Assembly (NCBI GenBank): GCA_964519585.1
Contig: CAZFIO010000045.1
Coordinates: forward strand, 1 to 13,835
From: CAZFIO01 sp964519585
Lineage (GTDB): Bacteria; Bacillota; Clostridia; Tissierellales; Tissierellaceae
Length of the DNA stretch: 13,835 nucleotides
Reading direction: 5' to 3'
Below are positions 1-5,290 of this stretch, one piece after another; positions within the stretch are counted from its first letter, which is position 1, and each line of letters starts with the position of its first letter. The notes beneath the pieces were generated by a model. It was not told the DNA's origin, did not search any database, and saw only the letters and a list, made by a program, of their open reading frames with translations. A program made the position numbers and the translations under genes.

Positions 1-5
1 TATTA

Positions 6-15
6 CCACCCCTTT
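6..15 (-). promoter_or_regulatory. Ribosome binding site of a gene beyond the left edge
   Basis: On the minus strand AAAGGGGTGG is followed by only five bases (TAATA) before the window ends, so a start codon is expected at or just past the edge. It lies about 30 bases after the livM stop. In liv operons the next gene is usually the ATPase livG, so the importer operon probably continues out of the window. The gene itself is not visible. Confidence 0.5.
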
Positions 16-41
16 CTAATAATATATAAATTATAGAGTTT

Positions 42-1073
42 TTATGTCGTTAGATCTATATCGTTTCCTTTATCCTCTTCTAAGTCTTTACCGTTCTTTT
101 TCCCCTTTAAGCCCAATCTTTGTTGGATATGTATAAAGTTTACATTTCCAAATAGGCCTTCTGGTTTCACTAGCATCATAATTACCATAATACAACCGTA
201 TATCAGCATCCTATATTCTAATAGGCTACGTGTTAGCTCAGGTAATATGGTAAGGACTATAGCACCAACAAAACTACCCACTATACTTCCCATACCACCG
301 ACTATGGTCATAACTATCATTTCTATGGATTGTGTTGTAGTGAACATGGTTGAATCTATATAGCTAATATACTGGGAGTAGAATGCACCTGCTATTCCTA
401 ATATCATGGCATGTATGACAAATGCTTGTATTTTATACTCTACTACATTTATTCCTATAGCCTGTGTTGCAATTTCATCTTCTCTAATGGATTTTAATAC
501 ATAGCCAAAGGAAGAATTCATCAAACGAAAAACTGCTATTGTAGCAAAAACAACCATTACTAGCATTAGAAAGTATATACTGATAGGACTAGCTATCCTA
601 AAACCAAATATCTTTAGTTTTGGTATATTCATTATGCCTAGAGGTCCACCTGTTAATGAAACCCAGTTTAATTCAATTAATCTAACTATTTCACAGAATC
701 CAAGTGTTACTATTGCAAGATAATATCCTTTTAGTTTCAATGTAGGAAATCCTAAGACTAGTCCAAAAAATCCAGTTACAATTGCAGCTACTATAAATGT
801 AACTTCTATTCCAAAACCGAATCTGGTAGATAAAATAGCGCCTGTATAAGCTCCTATTCCCCAAAATCCTGCTGTCCCAAATGAAATTTGTCCCATATAA
901 CCTGATACTATGTTGAGTGCTAAACTAATAATTACGAACATCAAACTTAAGGTTGCAATTCTGAGACTATATAGATTGTTAAAGATAAAAGGAAATAAAA
1001 AAAAGAAAATTATTATTAAACCTAGAACATACTTCTGAAATTTTACTATTGTTTCCAAAATTTTATCCACCAT
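42..1073 (-). CDS. livM: Branched-chain amino acid ABC transporter permease LivM
   Basis: Inner-membrane permease of the high-affinity Leu/Ile/Val importer; with LivH it forms the channel driven by the LivG and LivF ATPases. The 343-residue protein is almost wholly hydrophobic with about eight or more membrane spans. Recognisable LivM blocks are GYMGQISFGTAGFWGIGAY near the N-terminus, GFPTLKLKGYYLAIVTLGF, and the ATPase-contacting loop SIREDEIATQAIGINVVEYK. The frame is open from a GTG at 1082, but that codon lies inside the Shine-Dalgarno sequence AGGAGGTG; the ATG at 1073, eight bases after AGGAGG, is the better start. It begins 14 bases after the livH stop, so the two are co-transcribed. 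Family assignment is secure; the exact substrate (Leu/Ile/Val versus urea or other amides) is inferred from family similarity only. Confidence 0.93.
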   Translation of the reverse strand: MVDKILETIVKFQKYVLGLIIIFFFLFPFIFNNLYSLRIATLSLMFVIISLALNIVSGYMGQISFGTAGFWGIGAYTGAILSTRFGFGIEVTFIVAAIVTGFFGLVLGFPTLKLKGYYLAIVTLGFCEIVRLIELNWVSLTGGPLGIMNIPKLKIFGFRIASPISIYFLMLVMVVFATIAVFRLMNSSFGYVLKSIREDEIATQAIGINVVEYKIQAFVIHAMILGIAGAFYSQYISYIDSTMFTTTQSIEMIVMTIVGGMGSIVGSFVGAIVLTILPELTRSLLEYRMLIYGCIMVIMMLVKPEGLFGNVNFIHIQQRLGLKGKKNGKDLEEDKGNDIDLTT

Positions 1074-1087
1074 TATAGTCACCTCCT

Positions 1088-1966
1088 TTATAGTTTGTCA
1101 ATTTCAGGATTACCAAATATTCCTTCTGGCTTTATTAAAAGAACAAATATCAAAATTGAAAATGAAATTGCATCAGTGTAACCTGAACTAATATATCCAG
1201 CGCCTAATGATTCTAGTACTCCTATAATTATTCCTCCAAACATTGCTCCAGGTAGGATACCTACTCCTCCTAAGACTGCTGCAGAAAACGTTTTCATTCC
1301 AACTTGGAAGCCCATATTAACATCTATAGTTTGATAATACATACTTATCAAGGTGGCTGCTATAGCAGATAAAATTGATGCTATAAAAAAGGTTGAAGCT
1401 ATTATACCCTGCACATTAATCCCCATTAATCTAGCTGCCTCAGCATTTTGAGCTGTACTTCTCATTGCCTTGCCCACCTTTGACTTATAAATAAATATTG
1501 ATACAGTTGCCATTAAAATTACGCTTGTAAAAAATATAATAACTTGTGTCCAACTAATTATAGCTCCACCAATTGTAAACTTACCTAGGTTAATCATATT
1601 TGGAAATCTTTTAGTTTCTGATCCAAATATAATCTGAATCAAGTTGTCAATTATTATTCCTACACCTAGTGTTGCTATAATAAAGGCTTGTCTTGGTGCA
1701 TTTTTATTTCTTAATGGCCTTAGTGTAAACAAGTCTACGCTTAGCCCAATAATACCTGCAAGAATAAGACTGATAATTAATGCAAATACAAAGTTTATTC
1801 CTGTTCTTAAATATACCATTAGAGTTATATAACCACCTAACATGTATAAAGATCCATTTGCAAAATTCACTAGTTCAAGAACACTGAATATAAGTGAATA
1901 TCCGATCGCTACTAAAGCATATGTACTTCCAAGTGTTAGACCATTTATTAATTGCTGCAAAAACAT
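1088..1966 (-). CDS. livH: Branched-chain amino acid ABC transporter permease LivH
   Basis: Second membrane permease of the same importer. The N-terminal block LQQLINGLTLGSTYALVAIG and the following FANGSLYMLGGY are typical of LivH; the cytoplasmic coupling loop MRSTAQNAEAARLMGINVQG is central; the conserved SAAVLGGVGILPGAMFGG block is near the C-terminus. Length (292 residues) is normal. I chose the ATG at 1966, eight bases after GGAG; a GTG three codons upstream (1975), preceded by AAGGAG, is nearly as good and would give 295 residues. It is the first permease gene of the operon. No periplasmic or lipoprotein binding component (LivJ) is present in the window, so it must be encoded elsewhere or further downstream. 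Confidence 0.93.
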   Translation of the reverse strand: MFLQQLINGLTLGSTYALVAIGYSLIFSVLELVNFANGSLYMLGGYITLMVYLRTGINFVFALIISLILAGIIGLSVDLFTLRPLRNKNAPRQAFIIATLGVGIIIDNLIQIIFGSETKRFPNMINLGKFTIGGAIISWTQVIIFFTSVILMATVSIFIYKSKVGKAMRSTAQNAEAARLMGINVQGIIASTFFIASILSAIAATLISMYYQTIDVNMGFQVGMKTFSAAVLGGVGILPGAMFGGIIIGVLESLGAGYISSGYTDAISFSILIFVLLIKPEGIFGNPEIDKL

Positions 1967-2065
1967 CTTTCCCACTCCTTTCTCCTTCTTTTTAAGATTT
2001 TATGATACCTTACATAGCATTTATATTTCTAGGAATATTCTGAAATCTTGTTTCTTAAATTTTAT

Positions 2066-2092
2066 ATTATAAAACTTTTTTGATGATATCAA
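2066..2092 (-). promoter_or_regulatory. Possible secondary livH promoter
   Basis: Minus strand TTGATA (2092-2087) and TATAAT (2071-2066) with a short 15-base spacer, about 100 bases before livH. The -35 box lies in the small inverted repeat TTGAT-ATC-ATCAA. The spacer is shorter than the usual 17, so this is weaker than the promoter at 2234-2262. Confidence 0.3.
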
Positions 2093-2176
2093 GCCTATCG
2101 GTGTTCTATTTTCAATACATTAGCAGAATAACATGATAAAATATATGGACTTTCTTCTAAATACTAGGGTATGTAC

Positions 2177-2203
2177 TCATTTGTTTAGAATGATTATTAA
2201 CAT
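2177..2203 (-). CDS. Possible Leu/Ile-rich leader peptide of the liv operon
   Basis: An 8-codon frame reading M-L-I-I-I-L-N-K-stop lies about 25 bases after the start site predicted from the promoter at 2234-2262. It is preceded by AAAGGGTG six bases before the ATG. Five of its seven elongating codons are Leu or Ile, the substrates of the importer encoded downstream, which is the pattern of an amino-acid-sensing leader peptide. A pairing of AGGGT in its ribosome binding site with ACCCT just after its stop is possible. Against it: Leu, Ile, Asn and Lys codons are what AT-rich DNA yields by chance, and I found no U-tailed terminator hairpin between it and livH. It is a candidate only. Confidence 0.28.
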   Translation of the reverse strand: MLIIILNK

Positions 2204-2233
2204 AACATTCACCCTTTTTAAATCAATCATCTA

Positions 2234-2262
2234 TTTATAGTGTTCCCAAAATCTATCTGCAA
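2234..2262 (-). promoter_or_regulatory. Promoter of the livHM operon
   Basis: Minus strand TTGCAG (2262-2257), a 17-base spacer and TATAAA (2239-2234), a good sigma-A-type match. The predicted transcript would start near 2227, giving a leader of about 260 bases before livH. It lies downstream of the gntR terminator, so livHM is likely a separate transcription unit from gntR. Confidence 0.55.
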
Positions 2263-2325
2263 GGATTTTTAGAATTTTATAATGAATATGGTTATAATCT
2301 ATCTTTTCCGTTTATGATATTATAC

Positions 2326-2364
2326 AAAAAACTCACAAAACTAGTTTATTAATTTAGTGAGTTT
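2326..2364 (-). terminator. Intrinsic terminator after gntR
   Basis: On the minus strand AAACTCAC (2364-2357) pairs with GTGAGTTT (2336-2329). The stem is extended by AAA/TTT across one T-T mismatch, and GTGAG is followed by a run of six T. It lies 67 bases past the gntR stop. The stem is AT-rich, but the T-run directly abutting it supports termination. Confidence 0.6.
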
Positions 2365-2372
2365 GATTAGTT

Positions 2373-2383
2373 TATATCATATA
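2373..2383. promoter_or_regulatory. Palindrome TATATCATATA, copy 1
   Basis: An 11-base palindrome (one central base), within the wider dyad GTTTATATCATATAAC. It sits between the gntR stop and its terminator. The same 11 bases recur at 3261-3271 and 4474-4484, upstream of gntR. A role as a GntR-family operator is inferred only from its position next to the regulator gene and its symmetry. Confidence 0.3.
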
Positions 2384-2430
2384 ACTTTAGTGAAATGTTA
2401 GTAGTCTATCTACTAGTACCTAGATACAAT

Positions 2431-3135
2431 CTAGATTAATTCTAGCTCCTCTTTTCTTCTTTCTATATTTTGATTATATTTTTCTATACTATACTTTTTG
2501 CAACAATCTATATGTTCTTTTAGGCTTAGATAGGTATTATGATAGTCTTTATTACAGATATTTTCAACCATTAACCTATGCTCAAACGTGATTTTGGATT
2601 GTCTACTTAAATCCTTAAATGCCAATAAATTAAACCCTCGAACATAATCATATGCAATTTTGATTATATCTACTATACCCGGATAGGCAGAAATTTGAAA
2701 AATCTTTTGATGTATCATCTCGTTTAACTCTGAAGCAATAATCAAATTTCCATTTTCAGCCGCCTCATTAATCTGATCAAAGATTTGGTAAAAATCGATA
2801 ACATCTTTTTGAGATATGTTGTTTAATACATTGTTTAGGACTAGGCGTTCTAAAGATATTTGTAGGTCATAAATATTATTAATTCCACTAACCCCTAATC
2901 CCTTTGCATATGTTTTACCTTTTACTTCATAGACCAACCCTTGAGTCTCGAGTTTTTCGATGGCCACCCTAATTGGGGTTCTGCTTACATTTAAGGTTTT
3001 TGCATAGTGGCTTTCGATAATTTGTTCGCCCTCAAAAACATAGCCACATACAATAATATCCCTCATTATTTCATATGTCACCTCATGAATTGGTTTTTCA
3101 CTTGAATAGTAAAATCGGCTTAAGTCAAGGTCCAT
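2431..3135 (-). CDS. GntR-family transcriptional regulator, FCD subfamily
   Basis: DNA-binding one-component regulator of 234 residues. The N-terminal winged helix-turn-helix spans about residues 15-78, including the GntR recognition block YAKTLNVSRTPIRVAIEKL and the wing GLVYEVKGKTYAKG. The remaining all-helical part is an FCD ligand domain; the metal- or ligand-binding histidines expected for this fold are seen as H142 (EMIHQKIF), H186 (FEHRLMVEN) and H208 (LKEHID). FCD regulators usually sense small organic acids, sugars acids or amino acid derivatives. The ATG at 3135 follows GGGGGG at a good distance. It has its own terminator and lies beside livHM, so control of that operon is possible but not shown. 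Its upstream region is interrupted by an IS at 3303-4452, with a TATAAT box remaining at 3264-3259. Confidence 0.92.
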   Translation of the reverse strand: MDLDLSRFYYSSEKPIHEVTYEIMRDIIVCGYVFEGEQIIESHYAKTLNVSRTPIRVAIEKLETQGLVYEVKGKTYAKGLGVSGINNIYDLQISLERLVLNNVLNNISQKDVIDFYQIFDQINEAAENGNLIIASELNEMIHQKIFQISAYPGIVDIIKIAYDYVRGFNLLAFKDLSRQSKITFEHRLMVENICNKDYHNTYLSLKEHIDCCKKYSIEKYNQNIERRKEELELI

Positions 3136-3258
3136 ACTTTTCCCCCCTTAATTTTTAAATATTCGCTTTTTCAAACATGATATATTAAATTTTAAAGCTT
3201 CCTTTGCCACTATATTATTACTTATAAATAATGTGTTTTGGATTTTATATTCAAGTGT

Positions 3259-3284
3259 ATTATATCATATAGTTATAGGTTTTT
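3259..3284. repeat. 26-bp direct repeat, left copy
   Basis: This 26-base sequence is identical to 4472-4497; the two copies bracket the insertion sequence. It contains TATATCATATA (3261-3271), and on the minus strand its end supplies a TATAAT (3264-3259) pointing at gntR with only a weak -35 (TAGAAA, 17 bases away). The similarity extends outward: CAAGTGTATTAT here versus CAAATGTATTAT on the right, with a 14-base indel. Confidence 0.85.
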
Positions 3285-3360
3285 CTAGAGAAGTCAAACA
3301 TATGTGACACAGAACCCTGAAAAGATTCTCTGAACAATGCTGTAGTTTCTTTTAATTTAT

Positions 3361-3417
3361 AAATAATTATTTTGTCAAGGAGGAAAGCGATAGCGATCCT
3401 TGATTAAATAATTATTT
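3361..3417. repeat. Long inverted repeat inside the IS left end
   Basis: AAATAATTATTT (3361-3372) and TCAAGGA (3375-3381) pair with TCCTTGA (3397-3403) and AAATAATTATTT (3406-3417), giving a nearly perfect 21-base stem with one G-T and one T-T position and a 15-base loop. It lies between the transposase stop and the IS end. It could slow or end transcription leaving or entering the element, but no clear T-run follows on either strand. Confidence 0.7.
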
Positions 3418-3428
3418 GTAATATCATC

Positions 3429-4367
3429 TTAAGCAGCATTTTTAGAGAAATACTCACTTACTATTTCATTTGGCGTTTTAAAGTCTAGTATTTTCCTTGC
3501 TATATTATTATATCTTCTACTATATCTCCTAAATGCTTTTTTCATTTGACTATAACTTTTAAATCTTCTTTTATTATAAAATAGTTGATTATCAAGTCTA
3601 TGACTTCTTTCTACCATACCATTTTGCCAGGGTGAATAGGGTCGTGTCCTTTTATGCTCTATTCCCATCTTTTTTAGCTGTTTTTCAAATCTAGATTCTT
3701 TATCTGTTTGATCTGGATCATTTACAAATTCTCTTCCATTATCTGTTTGTATTAGTTTTATCTTAAACCCTAAGTTATCTTCTAGTTTCTTTAAAAATTC
3801 TGATGTTGTATAGGTACTATTTTCTTCTACTAATTCTAGATACCTTTTTCTTGAGTATTCGTCTATTGCTGTTATTTGATAGTATCTACTGTGGTGGCTT
3901 GCAAAGCCTATGCACTCATTTGGTACATATTTTACATCTATTTGAACTCTTTGACCTGGATAGGTTGCTGTAGGCTTCTTATATTTGCTTTTTGGGTATT
4001 TCTTCTGCTTTTTCTTTTGATTTAGCCTCATTTTCCTTATTTGAATACACATTGAATCATAGCTTCTTGTGTAGCCTGCATCTTTTAATTTTCGGTACAC
4101 TTGTGCCAATCCTTCATGTCCATGGTATCTGTGTTTATGTCTTATTAAATCTAATTCTTCTTCTGTATGCTGGTTTGGGTGTCTATGGGGTCTAGTACTT
4201 TTATTTGCCAATGAATGTACTGTCCCATCATATTTCTTACGCCACCTCCAAACCTGTTGCCTGCTAGTGTGGTATCTTTTAGCTGCCTTTGCATTATTAT
4301 TATATTTAATTACATATTTAACTACTCTTTGACGAAATCTCATTTCTTCTGTTATAATTGTTTTCAT
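3429..4367 (-). CDS. IS481-family transposase (DDE integrase fold)
   Basis: 312-residue transposase that cuts and joins the IS ends. Residues about 10-60 form a helix-turn-helix (AAKRYHTSRQQVWRWRKKYDG); a linker rich in Lys follows; the rve-type catalytic core runs from about 130 to 290. Catalytic acids are visible as D144 (QIDVKYV), D209 (QTDNGREF) and E253 (NGMVERSHR). The second D to E spacing is 43 residues because of an acidic insert around NDPDQTDKESR, slightly more than the usual 35 or so. The ATG at 4367 follows GGAGGTAACC; the frame is intact with no frameshift, so the element may be active. The start codon lies in an 11-base inverted repeat (see 4366-4432). Confidence 0.93.
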   Translation of the reverse strand: MKTIITEEMRFRQRVVKYVIKYNNNAKAAKRYHTSRQQVWRWRKKYDGTVHSLANKSTRPHRHPNQHTEEELDLIRHKHRYHGHEGLAQVYRKLKDAGYTRSYDSMCIQIRKMRLNQKKKQKKYPKSKYKKPTATYPGQRVQIDVKYVPNECIGFASHHSRYYQITAIDEYSRKRYLELVEENSTYTTSEFLKKLEDNLGFKIKLIQTDNGREFVNDPDQTDKESRFEKQLKKMGIEHKRTRPYSPWQNGMVERSHRLDNQLFYNKRRFKSYSQMKKAFRRYSRRYNNIARKILDFKTPNEIVSEYFSKNAA

Positions 4368-4432
4368 AGGAAAGGTTACCTCCGATACTTGTTAGTTGTA
4401 GCAAACAACATTATATCAGAGACCTTTCCTAT
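4366..4432 (-). promoter_or_regulatory. Read-through-sensing hairpin over the transposase start
   Basis: On the minus strand ATAGGAAAGGT (4432-4422) is a perfect 11-base complement of ACCTTTCCTAT (4376-4366). The near arm covers the spacer between GGAGG and the ATG plus the first two bases of the start codon. Between the arms is the likely IS promoter -10. A transcript entering from outside would carry both arms and hide the start; one from the internal promoter would lack the far arm. Confidence 0.55.
4410..4418 (-). promoter_or_regulatory. Extended -10 promoter of the transposase
   Basis: Minus strand TGATATAAT (4418-4410): a consensus TATAAT with the TG extension, about 45 bases before the transposase ATG. 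The hexamer 17 bases upstream (ATAGAA) is a poor -35, as is common for extended -10 promoters. Confidence 0.5.
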
Positions 4433-4471
4433 TTCTATGTTTTCTTGTCACAAATGTATTATCTCATATCA

Positions 4472-4497
4472 ATTATATCATATAGTTATAGGTTTTT
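4472..4497. repeat. 26-bp direct repeat, right copy
   Basis: Identical to 3259-3284. It contains a second upstream copy of TATATCATATA (4474-4484) and, on the minus strand, TATAAT (4477-4472). It lies 19 bases outside the IS right end and probably belongs to the original gntR upstream region. Confidence 0.85.
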
Positions 4498-4568
4498 TAT
4501 GAGTGGTACCTTTTCCCATCCATGTCTGTCTATCAATAGTTTCTTTTATCCCTAAATATTAGAACTAA

Positions 4569-5192
4569 CTATTTGCAGTATTGAACTTTTAATTCGTCTA
4601 GCAATTCATAAACATCCCTTTTATTCCTAGCTGTTGAGTGGTATCTTCCAAAGAGTAGGATTTGGTGGTGGGCAAGCTTCCACTTTTCTCTAGGGATTAT
4701 GTCCATAAGCTTTTTCTCTACCTCTAAAACAGAGTCCTTATCCAAGGCCCAGCCTAGTCTTTTTGAAACTCTGGATACATGGGTATCCACCCCTATGGCA
4801 GGAATATTGAAGCCTTCTGCCAAAACCACATTGGCTGTTTTCCTTCCTACACCTGGAAAGGTCATCAGTTCTTCCCTTGTCCCAGGAACTTGTCCAGCAA
4901 AATCCTCCACTAATTTCTTTGATGTTTCTATGATAAACTTTGATTTGTTTTTATAGAGTCCTATGGTCTTTAAGTATTCCATTATATCTTCCTGCTTGGC
5001 TTCTGCCATCTCATAAGGACTGGGATAGGCCTGAAAGAGTGCTGGTGTTACCTTGTTTACGGAAACATCCGTAGCCTGGGCTGAAAGTATAACTGCTATT
5101 AGTAGTTCAAATTTATTCCTATAATCCAGTTCTGAACTGGGATTTGGATAAACACAGGATAAGATATCTAAAACTTCAATTGGTGAAAGCAT
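4569..5192 (-). CDS. nth: Endonuclease III (DNA glycosylase/AP lyase) lacking the Fe-S cluster cysteines
   Basis: Base-excision repair enzyme that removes oxidised pyrimidines and cuts the abasic site. The 207-residue protein aligns across the whole HhH-GPD fold: LIAVILSAQATDVSVNK near the N-terminus, the helix-hairpin-helix FPGVGRKTANVVL with catalytic K118, and the catalytic aspartate D136 in VDTHVSRVSKRLGW. The C-terminus retains GRY then HSTARNKRD; the four cysteines of the usual C-x6-C-x2-C-x5-C 4Fe-4S loop are replaced by S, D, E and K, so no cluster can form there. The frame is open back to 5273, but that part reads through an 11-bp repeat array; the ATG at 5192, eight bases after GGGGG, is the natural start. 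It is the last gene of the phn operon, about 100 bases after phnE. Confidence 0.93.
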   Translation of the reverse strand: MLSPIEVLDILSCVYPNPSSELDYRNKFELLIAVILSAQATDVSVNKVTPALFQAYPSPYEMAEAKQEDIMEYLKTIGLYKNKSKFIIETSKKLVEDFAGQVPGTREELMTFPGVGRKTANVVLAEGFNIPAIGVDTHVSRVSKRLGWALDKDSVLEVEKKLMDIIPREKWKLAHHQILLFGRYHSTARNKRDVYELLDELKVQYCK

Positions 5193-5200
5193 GATTGTAA

Positions 5201-5205
5201 CCCCC
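5201..5205 (-). promoter_or_regulatory. nth ribosome binding site, in phase with the repeat array
   Basis: Minus strand GGGGG ends eight bases before the ATG at 5192. It forms the end of AAAAAAGGGGG (5211-5201), which occupies exactly the next 11-base slot after the repeat array, and it decides the start at 5192 over the in-frame start at 5273. Confidence 0.6.
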
Positions 5206-5211
5206 TTTTTT

Positions 5212-5288
5212 GAACGATAGTTTAACAATGGTTTAACAATAGTTGAACGGTAGTTTAACAATTGTTCCCCCATTGTTCCCCTATCGTT
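5212..5288 (-). repeat. Array of seven 11-bp repeats in the nth leader
   Basis: Read on the minus strand from 5288, seven contiguous 11-mers: AACGATAGGGG, AACAATGGGGG, AACAATTGTTA, AACTACCGTTC, AACTATTGTTA, AACCATTGTTA and AACTATCGTTC. Each obeys roughly AACNATNGTTN or AACRATNGGGG, and many are near-palindromes by themselves. The array starts two bases after the phnE stop and fills the phnE-nth gap to the ribosome binding site. The outermost AACGATAG and CTATCGTT are complementary, and so are the next AACAATGG and CCATTGTT, separated by a GGG/AAA mismatch. A second array of the same family lies at 9987-10052. Confidence 0.9.
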
Positions 5289-5290
5289 TC

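Larger units (their letters stand above)
3303..4452 (-). mobile_element. Complete IS481-family insertion sequence (about 1150 bp)
   Basis: The ends are the imperfect terminal inverted repeats TGTGACACAGAA (from 3303, plus strand) and TGTGACAAGAA (from 4452, minus strand), which match over 11 bases with one gap. A single intact transposase gene fills the element. It lies between gntR and nth, oriented with both. No simple target-site duplication abuts the ends (left flank CAAACATA, right flank AATGTATT), so the insertion is old, rearranged, or my end calls are off by a few bases. A 26-bp direct repeat lies 18-19 bases outside each end. Confidence 0.85.

Noticed and set aside
1967..2176. Attenuator terminator or T-box between the leader peptide and livH
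   Set aside because: No hairpin followed by a T-run and no T-box sequence on the minus strand; small AT-only palindromes there are expected by chance.
3992..4195. Open frames on the opposite strand of the transposase and of other genes
   Set aside because: They overlap well-supported genes, lack ribosome binding sites and show no family features.
3293..4462. Target-site duplication directly at the IS ends
   Set aside because: The flanks CAAACATA and AATGTATT do not match; only the more distant 26-bp repeat is real.
5193..5273. N-terminal extension of nth starting at 5273
   Set aside because: The 27 extra residues are a translation of the 11-bp repeat array and lack homology to the Nth N-terminus; the ATG at 5192 has a proper ribosome binding site and gives normal family length.
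5212..5288. CRISPR array
   Set aside because: Units are 11 bases with no spacers and no cas genes nearby.
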